This document shows positions 37,101 through 43,739 of a stretch of DNA of 54,353 nt, one piece after another. The notes under the pieces are model-generated. The model had not been told where the DNA came from. It saw nothing but the letters and a program-made list of their open reading frames with translations, and made no database searches. This DNA comes from Bacteroidota bacterium. GTDB taxonomy: Bacteria > Bacteroidota > Bacteroidia > Flavobacteriales_F > PHOS-HE28. Location: the NCBI GenBank assembly GCA_018267055.1, contig JAFDZF010000064.1, forward strand, positions 1-54,353, read 5' to 3'. Made by a program: the position numbers and the translations under genes. The first letter of the stretch is position 1. Each line of letters starts with the position of its first letter.

Positions 37101-37464
37101 TGTTCTGGGCGGTCCATAGGGTCCCGGATAGCGCGGTAGCCGAAGTGGTCAATACCGGCGAACTGGTGTTCGGGCCATCATAGATCGTCAGCAGGTCGCC
37201 ATTGACGATCGTCACATCATTGAACCCGATCTGGATACTGTCCCCGAGGTTGCCGGGACAAAAGGTGATGGTGTGGCTCTCGTTGTTCGAATAGGTGCCG
37301 TTAGGTCCACCGCTGTCGTAGAACAAGGCGTTGCAGTATACCTGTGTTCCCCCTTCGGAGATGAGCACCTCCGGGGTTTGGGCCTGGAGGTGAAGGGTCG
37401 GCACGGCGACCAGGAGCAGTACCCGTGCGGAAGCGAAGATTGGCGTTGTGCGATCCGCGAACAT
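34102..37464 (-). CDS. T9SS type B cargo: CUB, PKD, P-domain, SprB-like repeat (paralogue)
   Basis: A 1120-residue paralogue of the downstream gene. Signal peptide 1-28 (ending HLQAQ), CUB-like domain (TYSNNESHTITFCPG to LLTIYDGPNTSSP), PKD-like domain, P-domain module (CITMEHSYLGDLTVSLQCP to WTVSVLDQLCIDDG), an Ig/PKD unit, SprB-like and PKD repeats, and the type B tail (FTPNAFTPDGDGLND, IFDRWGKEIFATNDPTKPWD). Base composition changes sharply near 35,880: the part encoding the N-terminal half has about 48-63% GC in sampled rows, the C-terminal half above 70%. The start at 37464 is the only ATG giving the signal peptide. Upstream, GAAATTCG at 37502-37509 is one base off the -7 form. Surface adhesin or matrix protein by inference. 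Confidence 0.88.
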   Translation of the reverse strand: MFADRTTPIFASARVLLLVAVPTLHLQAQTPEVLISEGGTQVYCNALFYDSGGPNGTYSNNESHTITFCPGNLGDSIQIGFNDVTIVNGDLLTIYDGPNTSSPVLTTSATALSGTLWTAQNSGGCITIQFISNGSGVASGWTALIQCTNPCPQPTAYFPPFPESPYKVCPYDTLLINGGGSYPAPGRTLISYAWTIAGVTTFATDPTVLLPVPTPGQFPILLVVTDDIGCMSTNSSAELVRVGTYPDYTGTGFSANTICDGSTVTLTGSVEGSLWSSVPEPLISGVFVLPDACPDDALYTSALNVSGFPAGTTVNGNTDILQVCITMEHSYLGDLTVSLQCPDGASAVLFDGYNNGGGGTYLGSPLDNSTGIPGTGFQYCFTPSATWGTITDENQNGNWVTAGDPPGNSMAPGTYTPQDPFSVWDGCNLNGTWTVSVLDQLCIDDGVVFNVSMDINPALYPDVIEFTPTVGSDCDSSHWSGPFISNPGPACNVVTATPDTYGTYDYVYTVTDNFGCTYDTTFHLTVTPGAVFEATAAPPAVCGNPIQLGIHFTPPMPQGAITYNWSPAAGLSNPNSAFPIANPPVPTWYRLHAFPAGHPECGMVDSVRVNPLTTLADDSLIVHPLCYGIDGTVQVITTGTGGPWDYTWKDAYGNVVQTTLGALGDSFTGPAGLYKAIIKEGPNGNNCKDSLMAEIIQPDLLQMVSLSNDTTICLTGLATLTASAIGGTEPLQLNWNNALPPGGFQMVSPLDTTVYVVSVSDANNCPSDTLEATVNVRGPLAFILPDTLVVCPEVDTQLFANLASGGDGAYAFDWGSGPSPDTVRTVNLTASQNICVTLTDGCETPALPLCTYFDVLPIPVLELSADTVLGCAPFHVTFTVKDTTGGATVDWNFGTDASVLAGPIRDFIYSLSGYYDVTAIVHWPNGCNDTTVADNMIRVVPIPKAEFTWSPNPASVLAPTLTFTEQAGPWAVDYQWQFAGADTASGPTAVHTFPEDVGGVYPVTLRVENYLGCADSVMRLVEIHDQFLVFTPNAFTPDGDGLNDFFFVQGNDIDMKAGFDLRIFDRWGKEIFATNDPTKPWDGRLGGSVVKNGVYVWKLKARSAYTQNDHEMLGHVSVVR

Positions 37465-37576
37465 TGCTTGGGAGACGTATCGGAAGAGGCATCCGGTGCC
37501 CCGAATTTCCGAAGCGGTCCACGTCTTTCCAGCCCTCCCTTCACGGATCCTTGGAACGCTTGGGCCTCAAGCAAAA

Positions 37577-37599
37577 GACCCCGGCCGAAGGCCGGGGTC
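37577..37599 (-). terminator. Terminator of the sigma factor operon
   Basis: A 10-bp perfect stem (GACCCCGGCC / GGCCGGGGTC) capped on the minus strand by C(TTCG)G, followed by TTTTGCTTG. It lies 25 bases after the stop of the PKD membrane protein gene and separates the sigma operon from the cargo genes. Confidence 0.85.
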
Positions 37600-37623
37600 C
37601 AAGGAGTTCGCGGAACGGTCGTC

Positions 37624-38895
37624 CTAACGGGTCAATTTCACCTTGCCGGTGTAGGTCTCGGCCAGGTGCAGGCTCTCGCTCACATCGGCCACCCAGACGT
37701 ACTCGCCGGCGGGGCACAGTTCGCCCTCGTTGCGGGGGCGTCCGGTCCAGGGCTTGGTGGCGTCGCTGGTCTCGTACACGAGGCTGCCGTTCGGGTCGTA
37801 GATGGCCAGGTGGAACTTCACCCCCAGGGTGCGCAGCGCCTCGGGCATGAAGGTCTCCTGTGAGCCATCGCCGTTCGGGGAGAGCACGGTGGGGGCGTCC
37901 AGGTTGTAGTCCCGGTCGATCCGCACTTCCTTCAGGCTCTTGTCCACGCAGCCCAGCTCGCTCGTCACCGTCAGCTCCACCTGGTAGATGCCCTTCTTCT
38001 TGTAGATGTGGTCGGGGTGGGCGATGGCGCTGGTGGCCCCGTCGCCGAAGTCCCAGTGGTAGGTCTTCGCGCCCAGCGTGCGGTTCTCGAAGTGCACCGA
38101 CGGGATGTGGCCCTCGAACTCCTGTTTCATGGGGTTGAAGGCGGCCCGCGGGGCCTCGTGGATCACGATCATGTCGCTGCTGGGCTTGTTGTGGATGGTG
38201 CCCACGCCCGTGGACGACATGGAGAGCATCACCTGGTAGTTGCCCGGCTTGCTGTAGGTGTGTTCGGGGTTCGGCTTGTTGCTGAAGCTGCCGTCGCCGA
38301 AGTTCCAGAGGTAGATGCCGTCTTCGGGCATGCGCTCCACCTTGAACTCCACAGGGGTACCGGGGCAGCCTTCGCTCACGCTGGAGCGGAAGGCGGCGTC
38401 GGAGCTGACCGAGGGGCCGGGGGAGGCCGGGGTCGGTTCGGCCGGCCGGGTCGGGGCGGTGACGCGGGCCTTCACCTCGGCCGGGGCCTTGCGGGTCTCC
38501 TGCACGGGGGACGCCTCGGCGGGCGTGGCGGCGTAGATGCCGCCCGTGCTCGGACGGTCCACTGCCGTGCCGGGCGTGCCGCCCACCGGTGCCACAGCGG
38601 CCACGGTCCGGTCGGTATCGGTATCGGCCGGTACGGCGGCCGGTGTGCCGTTGCTCAGGTCGGTCTCGGGGGTCTTGTCGCGCACCAGGAGGTAGGCCGT
38701 GGTGCCGACCAGCAGCGCACCGCCCACCAAGGCGGCCAGGAGCCCGATGCGGACACCTCCCCAACTGCGCACGCCGCCGGCCAGTGTGCGCTCCATCTGG
38801 GCCCAATCGGCCGAGTTGTAAGGCACCTCGAACTGCTCGAGGCTCTCTTTCACCCGCCGCTCGAAGAGGTCCAGGTCGTTCTTGCTTTCTGCCAT
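37624..38895 (-). CDS. Single-pass membrane PKD protein with T9SS-like C-terminal domain, putative anti-sigma sensor
   Basis: A 423-residue protein. Residues 1-47 are cytoplasmic (LDLFERRVKESLEQFEVPYN, then SADWAQMERTLAG), followed by one membrane helix (IGLLAALVGGALLVGTTAYLLV, about 49-70). A Thr/Pro/Ala-rich linker reaches about residue 165. Two PKD domains follow (YLWNFGDGSFSNKPNPEHTY; YHWDFGDGATSAIAHPDHIY). The last 90 residues (VLSPNGDGSQETF, IYDPNGSLVYETSDATKPWT, KVKLTR) resemble the type B T9SS domain of the cargo genes. The gene begins 3 bases after the ECF sigma stop, so an anti-sigma role for the short cytoplasmic part is inferred; no known anti-sigma domain is recognised. The terminal domain is probably periplasmic here. 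Confidence 0.78.
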   Translation of the reverse strand: MAESKNDLDLFERRVKESLEQFEVPYNSADWAQMERTLAGGVRSWGGVRIGLLAALVGGALLVGTTAYLLVRDKTPETDLSNGTPAAVPADTDTDRTVAAVAPVGGTPGTAVDRPSTGGIYAATPAEASPVQETRKAPAEVKARVTAPTRPAEPTPASPGPSVSSDAAFRSSVSEGCPGTPVEFKVERMPEDGIYLWNFGDGSFSNKPNPEHTYSKPGNYQVMLSMSSTGVGTIHNKPSSDMIVIHEAPRAAFNPMKQEFEGHIPSVHFENRTLGAKTYHWDFGDGATSAIAHPDHIYKKKGIYQVELTVTSELGCVDKSLKEVRIDRDYNLDAPTVLSPNGDGSQETFMPEALRTLGVKFHLAIYDPNGSLVYETSDATKPWTGRPRNEGELCPAGEYVWVADVSESLHLAETYTGKVKLTR

Positions 38896-38898
38896 CGC

Positions 38899-39534
38899 TC
38901 AGGGAAGCTTGTGCTCCTTTTTAAGCAGTTTCCTCAGATTATGTTTCGCCTTGGCCAAGTTGCTCTTCGAGGTCCCGATGTTGATGCCCAGCGAATCGGC
39001 GATCTCCTTGTGCGTCATCTCCTCGAAGACGTACAGGTTGAAGACCGTCCGGTAGGCCGGGGTCAGTTTCTGCATGGCATTGATCACGTCGGCGGGCTTC
39101 AGGTCCAGCTCCTCCATGCTCTCCTCGTCCTGGAGGGTGTCCTCCTCGTCCTGGTCGCCGAAATCCTCGATGCTCCGCTCTTCGCCAAGAAGCAGGTAGG
39201 CGTTCTTGGCGCGCCGGAAATAGTCGATGGCCGTGTTCACCATGATCCGGCGGATCCAGCCCTCGAAGCTGCCCGCGCGGTTGAACTTGTCCATGCTGCG
39301 GAACACCTTGATGAACCCGTCCTGCAGGATGTCCTTGGCTTGGTCGTGGTTCTTGGTGTAGCGCAGGCATACGGCCATCATCTTCCCATAGAAGAGCTCA
39401 TAGACGCGCTGTTGGCTCCGGCGTTCCCCCGCGATGCATCCATCGATCAATCGCGCGAACGCCTGCTCCACCGCCTCCATGCCCTGCCATGTAGGGTCCA
39501 GACGTAGGTTCTCGGCCAAGGTTGCCAATTCCAT
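38899..39534 (-). CDS. ECF RNA polymerase sigma factor
   Basis: A 211-residue sigma-70 family protein of the extracytoplasmic-function type. Region 2 (YELFYGKMMAVCLRYTKNHD through GWIRRIMVNTAIDYFRR, about residues 45-105) binds core polymerase and the -10 element. Region 4 (LTPAYRTVFNLYVFEEMTHK then EIADSLGINIGTSKSNLAKA, about 155-205) has the helix-turn-helix. The acidic linker between them (EDFGDQDEEDTLQDEESMEE) is unusually long. There is no region 1 or 3. The next gene on the strand starts 3 bases later and encodes a single-pass membrane protein likely to control it. Divergent from mdh. The start at 39534 is the first ATG after the intergenic region; TATCTTAC at 39559-39566 is a weak -7-like match. 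Confidence 0.92.
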   Translation of the reverse strand: MELATLAENLRLDPTWQGMEAVEQAFARLIDGCIAGERRSQQRVYELFYGKMMAVCLRYTKNHDQAKDILQDGFIKVFRSMDKFNRAGSFEGWIRRIMVNTAIDYFRRAKNAYLLLGEERSIEDFGDQDEEDTLQDEESMEELDLKPADVINAMQKLTPAYRTVFNLYVFEEMTHKEIADSLGINIGTSKSNLAKAKHNLRKLLKKEHKLP

Positions 39535-39639
39535 GCCCAGGGATGTGCCCGTATGGCGGTAAGATAAGGATTCCTACCGCCGCCCGCCCCTTGTTGGCAA
39601 TTCCTGCCCCCTTCCGGGCCCCGGCATCCTGGAGGGGGC

Positions 39640-39647
39640 TAATTTCG
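39640..39647 (+). promoter_or_regulatory. Candidate -7 promoter element of mdh (TAATTTCG)
   Basis: Matches TAnnTTCG, 44 bases before the mdh ATG. Confidence 0.45.
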
Positions 39648-39691
39648 CGCCCGGATCGAACGATCCGGACCAAAATCCAAGCATCATCCAC

Positions 39692-40630
39692 ATGAAGATC
39701 ACCGTCGTAGGGGCAGGCAATGTGGGCGCCACTTGCGCCGACGCTTGCGCCCGTTGGGAGCTGGGCAACGAGGTCGTCCTGCTCGACATCAAGGAAGGGT
39801 TCGCCGAGGGCAAGTCCCTGGACATCTGGCAGACCGCGCCCATCAGCCTGTTCGACACCCGCCTCACCGGCAGCACCAACGATTACACGAAGACCGCCGG
39901 CAGCGACGTGGTGGTGATCACCAGCGGCCTGCCCCGCAAGCCGGGCATGAGCCGGGACGACCTTATCGCCACCAACGCGGCCATCGTGAAGAGCGTGACC
40001 GAGAACGTGGTGAAACACTCGCCCAACGCCATCATCATCGTGGTGAGCAACCCGCTCGACGTGATGACCTACTGCGCGTTCCTCAACAGCAAGTTCCCCG
40101 CGCAGCGCGTGTTCGGCATGGCCGGCATCCTCGATACCGCCCGCTACCGCGCCTTCCTGGCCACCGAGCTGGGCGTGAGCCCCAAGGACATCCAGGCCGT
40201 GCTGATGGGCGGCCATGGCGACACCATGGTGCCCCTGCCGCGCTACACCACCGTGGGCGGCATCCCCGTCACCGAGCTCATCGCGGCCGACAAGCTGGAG
40301 GCCATCGTGGAGCGCACCAAGAAGGGCGGCGGCGAGATCGTGAACCTGCTCGGCACCTCGGCTTGGTACGCCCCCGGCACGGCGGCCGCCCAGATGGTGG
40401 AGGCCATCGTCCGCGACCAGAAGCGCGTGTTCCCCGTGTGCGCCTGGCTGCAAGGCGAGTACGGCCTGAAGGACGTCTACCTCGGCGTGCCCGTGGTCCT
40501 CGGCCGCAAGGGCATCGAGCGCATCATCGAGCTCAAGCTCACCAAGGAGGAGCTCGCCCTCACCCACGCCAGCGCCAAGGCGGTGAAGGAGGTGATGGAC
40601 GTGCTGGACAAGATGAACGTACCGGCCTGA
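39692..40630 (+). CDS. mdh: Malate dehydrogenase
   Basis: A 312-residue NAD-dependent enzyme of the TCA cycle that interconverts malate and oxaloacetate in the cytosol. The Rossmann motif VVGAGNVGATCA is at the start, followed by DIKEGFAEGKSLDI, the mobile-loop Arg pair in GLPRKPGMSRDDL, VSNPLDVMTY, FGMAGILDTARYR with the catalytic Asp-Arg, and MGGHGDTMVPLPRY with the catalytic His. The Arg-Lys-x-Gly-Met-x-Arg loop separates it from lactate dehydrogenase. Length is normal for the LDH-like MDH of Bacteroidota. It is followed by a strong terminator and appears monocistronic. Confidence 0.97.
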   Translation: MKITVVGAGNVGATCADACARWELGNEVVLLDIKEGFAEGKSLDIWQTAPISLFDTRLTGSTNDYTKTAGSDVVVITSGLPRKPGMSRDDLIATNAAIVKSVTENVVKHSPNAIIIVVSNPLDVMTYCAFLNSKFPAQRVFGMAGILDTARYRAFLATELGVSPKDIQAVLMGGHGDTMVPLPRYTTVGGIPVTELIAADKLEAIVERTKKGGGEIVNLLGTSAWYAPGTAAAQMVEAIVRDQKRVFPVCAWLQGEYGLKDVYLGVPVVLGRKGIERIIELKLTKEELALTHASAKAVKEVMDVLDKMNVPA

Positions 40631-40645
40631 CATCGGGCCCGGCTC

Positions 40646-40679
40646 AACGAAAAAGGCGCCTGCGGGCGCCTTTTTCGTT
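40646..40679 (+). terminator. Terminator of mdh
   Basis: A 15-bp perfect stem (AACGAAAAAGGCGCC / GGCGCCTTTTTCGTT) with loop TGCG. The A- and T-runs in the stem make it able to work on both strands, and the minus-strand DCC gene block ends just downstream of it. Confidence 0.92.
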
Positions 40680-40706
40680 CCCCGATCGGCCGATCTACGC
40701 GCAGCT

Positions 40707-40853
40707 TCAGCTTCCAATGCACTGGCCGTGCACCAGGCCCATCGGGTCGTGCCCGTGGCGGCGTACGGCCCGGTAGGCGAAGAGCGCCGGCGGATAGGTG
40801 GGCCGGAACCGTGCCTGGTCCGCGGTGATGGGGGAGAAGAGGTCGTTCTTCAA
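40707..40853 (-). pseudogene. Truncated N-terminus of a class I SAM-dependent methyltransferase
   Basis: A 48-codon open frame from TTG at 40853 (overlapping the DCC stop as TTGA). Its protein, LKNDLFSPITADQARFRPTY then PPALFAYRAVRRHGHD, resembles the first 30 residues of class I methyltransferases of the form 'DxFSxxAxxYARFRPTYPxxLF'. The expected next step, the SAM-binding motif with DxGxGxG, is absent: the frame ends PMGLVHGQCIGS and a stop, then the mdh terminator. I read it as a remnant of a gene cut by deletion, still translationally coupled to the gene before it. A short real protein is possible. Recognition is from memory of the family and not tested. Confidence 0.45.
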
Positions 40854-41218
40854 GGCAGCTCGCAGTGCTCGGCCTTCCCCAGCCGGTGCCGGTTCCGGGC
40901 GACCAGGTCGTAGCCCCGGTCGCGCAGGAAGCGGGGTACCAGGCGCAGCGCGCCGCCCGCGAGCTTCCAGCCCGGCAAGGCGGCCAGCACCCGCCAGGCC
41001 GCATCGGAGCGCAGGTAGGCCCGGCCGTCCCGCACCAGCACGATGGAATCCACCGTGTCGGGGATGCGGTGGCGGGCCCGCAGCGCCCGGCCTTCGTCGG
41101 CCAGCAAGGGAACATACCGGAACCGCTTGCCCCGGTCGCGGGCCGAGATCCACCGGACCCAGCCGTTGCAATACACGCAGTCGCCGTCGAAAAGGAGGAG
41201 GTCCTGCGTGGCGGACAT
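40850..41218 (-). CDS. DCC-family thiol-disulfide oxidoreductase (DUF393, YuxK-like)
   Basis: A 122-residue small cytosolic protein of the DCC family. The name-giving motif DGDCVYCNGWVRW, with the Cys pair, starts at residue 11. It continues with a thioredoxin-like pattern: FRYVPLLADEGRAL, SIVLVRDGRAYLRSDAAWRV and a C-terminal RFLRDRGYDLVARNRHRLG. Family members are thought to carry out disulfide exchange; the partner is unknown. The usual ending of the family (YRxxARNRYRxFG) is present, so the protein is complete. The FG-GAP cargo gene upstream ends 3 bases before its start, so it could be read through from that gene. Confidence 0.88.
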   Translation of the reverse strand: MSATQDLLLFDGDCVYCNGWVRWISARDRGKRFRYVPLLADEGRALRARHRIPDTVDSIVLVRDGRAYLRSDAAWRVLAALPGWKLAGGALRLVPRFLRDRGYDLVARNRHRLGKAEHCELP

Positions 41219-41221
41219 GGC

Positions 41222-43507
41222 CTAATGCATCACCACCAGCCGCTGGGTCCAGCGCGTGGTGCCGTCGGTGACGCGCACGAGGTACACGCCGTTGCGGAAC
41301 CCATCGGTCGCCAGGCGGGAGCGCTTGTCGCGCAGGGGCATGGTGTGCAGCACCTGGCCCAGGTCGTTCAGGACGTCCAGGCGCGTGGTGCGGCCCACGG
41401 GCACGTCCAGCACCACGTCGGTGCCGCCATTGGCCGGGTTGGGCAGCAGGGCGAAGGCCTCGGTGGCGGTGCGTGTGGCGCCGGTCACACCGGAGGGCGT
41501 GTCGTTGCGCCAGAAGCTGAGGCCGCCGCGGTAGTTGCCGATCACCGCGTCCTCGTGACCGTCACCGGTGAAGTCGTACAGCGCAAGCCCCGTGCGGATG
41601 CCTTCGTACAGGTCCTGCCAGGTGCTGTCGATCAGCTCCCAGGTGCCGTTCAGGTTGCCCTCGATGTCGCCGAACTGGTGGATCCAGCCGCTCTCGCTGC
41701 CCACCAGCAGCTCCAGGGTGCCGTCCTCGGTGCGGTGCATGAAGGGCACGCTGTAGCCGGTGACGTTCCACCATTCGTTCACCGTCACCCCGCCCACACT
41801 GTCGTTATCCAGGTGCCAGACGGGCGCGTTGACCGTACCGGTGTTGCGGTAGTAGTTGATGTTGCCGTTGCGCTCACCGATGAGCAGGTCGAGCAGGCCG
41901 TCCTCGTTCAGGTCCCAGAACTGCGGCGTGGCGTGCTGCCCCACGTCGATGGGCTGGCCCGCATCGTTGTTCACCGTGGGCTCGGTGAGCACGAACTGGG
42001 CGACGGGTCCCGTGGCCGTGTTCTCGTAGTAGTGGAGCTGTCCCTGCAGGTCACCGATGTACAGGTCCTTGTCGCCATCGCCGTCCAGGTCGCCGAAGGC
42101 CGGGTACATCGCATTGCCGATGCCGCTCGTGCTCAGCCCCATGTAGTCGCTGTCCACCAGGTCGAAGGCGGGCGCGGTGGCCGTGCCCGTGTTCTTCAGC
42201 ACCGCCAGCTTGCAGGGATAGGTGCCGCCATGGGCGTAGTAGCCGTAGTTGGCGACGATCAGGTCCATGCGGCCGTCGCCGTTGTAGTCGAAGGGCACCG
42301 GGTAGGCCCCGTCGCCGAACTCCAGCATGCGGTCCTGGAACAGGTCGTTCTGCCGGAAGTGGAACACCGGCGCGGCATCGGTGCCGGTGTTGGTGTAGTA
42401 CAGGATGCCGTGCGCGTTCTCGGAGAGCGAGGGGTAGTTCGGCGCCACGATCAGGTCGCGCTTGCCGTCGTTGTCCACGTCCTCATAGAACGCGGCCGGG
42501 AAGATGTCCAGGTGCACGGGCGTGTCGTACAGGGGGAAGAGCGTGTCCTGCGACACCATGTAGGCACTATCCACCGTGCCGCCGTTGATCAGGGCGGTCA
42601 GGTTGTCGTAGAGCACGTCGCCCAGCAGGAGGTCCTTGTCGCCGTCGCCGTCCAGGTCGATGGGGGTCAGCGTGCTGCCCACGTGGGCGGCGCGCGCCTC
42701 CTCCGCCAGGGCGTCGCCACCGTCGAGCGCGGCCTGCAGCAGGTGGCGGCGGTGCTCCACCTGCACCGGCAGCTCGGGGTCCGTCACGTTGAACATGCAG
42801 GGGTTGTGCAGGGTCACCGAGTTGTTGTTCAGGTTCTCGGAGAAGTAGCCCCAGCAGCGGTTGCGGACCATGTACCGCAGGCTGTCGCAGGTGCCGTAGA
42901 GCTCCATGCTCAGGTTCTTGTGGTACTCCACATAGTTGCCGAAGATGCTGAAGGTGACCACGTCCAGGTCGCCGTCGCCATCGATGTCCTCGATGCCCGG
43001 GATGTCCACCTGCGATATGTAGAGGTTGGGGCTTTCCGTGGGCACGTAGTTGCTGCCCACCAGGTCGTCCACCAGCTGGAAGGAGAGGCCGTTGGCGTCG
43101 CTCGTGTTCTTGTACACCCCGAAGCCGGCGCTGGTATAGGTGAAGATGTCCTCCTTGCCGTCGCAGTTGTAGTCGCGCAGCAGGGCCCATTCCTGCAGGA
43201 TGGGGAAGGGCTGGACGTGGTCGTAGGCGCGCGTGAACACATAGCTCGTCTGCCCGGCCACCCCTTGGTTGAGCAGCGTGATCACCTTGTTCCCCGTGCG
43301 GTCGAAGAGGAAGAGGTCCTTGTCGCCGTCGCCGTCCAGGTCGATGTCGCTCACCTGCGGGAAGTTGAGCCCGCCCGCCCAGGCCATCGCCAGGGGGACG
43401 CCGTTCCGGGTCACCGGCACGGTCGGGTCGTAGACCAGCGCGTTCTGCGCACGGAGGGAGGGGAGCAGGGGCAGCAGCCCGGCAAGGAGGAGTACGCGAT
43501 GCTTCAT
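41222..43507 (-). CDS. FG-GAP/VCBS repeat protein with T9SS type A tail
   Basis: A 761-residue exported protein. The signal peptide (1-21, ending SLRAQ) is followed by a beta-propeller built from FG-GAP/VCBS repeats. I count about nine calcium-loop motifs of the type DxDxDGxxD, among them DIDLDGDGDKDLFLFD, DYNCDGKEDIF, DVDNDGKRDLIV and DLNEDGLLDLLIG. The C-terminus from LLPNPANGGTDVVLDVPVGR is a type A sorting domain ending TRWTQRLVVMH. Such integrin-like propellers on surface proteins commonly bind carbohydrate or protein ligands; the ligand is unknown. The start at 43507 (MKHRVLLL) gives the signal peptide; the frame extends 7 codons further. TAGTTTCG lies 65 bases upstream. Confidence 0.88.
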   Translation of the reverse strand: MKHRVLLLAGLLPLLPSLRAQNALVYDPTVPVTRNGVPLAMAWAGGLNFPQVSDIDLDGDGDKDLFLFDRTGNKVITLLNQGVAGQTSYVFTRAYDHVQPFPILQEWALLRDYNCDGKEDIFTYTSAGFGVYKNTSDANGLSFQLVDDLVGSNYVPTESPNLYISQVDIPGIEDIDGDGDLDVVTFSIFGNYVEYHKNLSMELYGTCDSLRYMVRNRCWGYFSENLNNNSVTLHNPCMFNVTDPELPVQVEHRRHLLQAALDGGDALAEEARAAHVGSTLTPIDLDGDGDKDLLLGDVLYDNLTALINGGTVDSAYMVSQDTLFPLYDTPVHLDIFPAAFYEDVDNDGKRDLIVAPNYPSLSENAHGILYYTNTGTDAAPVFHFRQNDLFQDRMLEFGDGAYPVPFDYNGDGRMDLIVANYGYYAHGGTYPCKLAVLKNTGTATAPAFDLVDSDYMGLSTSGIGNAMYPAFGDLDGDGDKDLYIGDLQGQLHYYENTATGPVAQFVLTEPTVNNDAGQPIDVGQHATPQFWDLNEDGLLDLLIGERNGNINYYRNTGTVNAPVWHLDNDSVGGVTVNEWWNVTGYSVPFMHRTEDGTLELLVGSESGWIHQFGDIEGNLNGTWELIDSTWQDLYEGIRTGLALYDFTGDGHEDAVIGNYRGGLSFWRNDTPSGVTGATRTATEAFALLPNPANGGTDVVLDVPVGRTTRLDVLNDLGQVLHTMPLRDKRSRLATDGFRNGVYLVRVTDGTTRWTQRLVVMH

Positions 43508-43571
43508 CTGTGCGGGTATTGCGGACAAGGACAGGCCTTGCGTGCCTCGACGACAGAGGACCGCGCGAGGG

Positions 43572-43579
43572 CGAAACTA
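43572..43579 (-). promoter_or_regulatory. Candidate -7 element of the FG-GAP cargo gene (TAGTTTCG)
   Basis: Matches TAnnTTCG on the minus strand, 64 bases before the ATG at 43507, inside the 232-base divergent gap shared with secDF. Confidence 0.4.
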
Positions 43580-43664
43580 CACCGCCACCCAAGGCCGCGG
43601 CGCGGCCCGAACGGGCGCTTTTATGCACCATCCGTGGTGGGCCGCCTACAGTGGGGGTTCCTTC

Positions 43665-43672
43665 TATATTTG
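43665..43672 (+). promoter_or_regulatory. Candidate -7 promoter element of secDF (TATATTTG)
   Basis: Full match to TAnnTTTG, leaving a leader of about 60 bases before the secDF ATG. No TTG at the -33 distance is seen. Confidence 0.5.
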
Positions 43673-43739
43673 CCGCCCCATCATCCGACCGGAGCGCTCG
43701 CGAAGGCGGACCTATACAGGTAACCAACCCGTTCCCATC

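Noticed and set aside
41222-43507. Regular DxDxDGxxD repeats as a possible tandem DNA repeat
   Set aside because: The repetition is at protein level (calcium-binding FG-GAP/VCBS motifs) and the DNA units differ in spacing and sequence.
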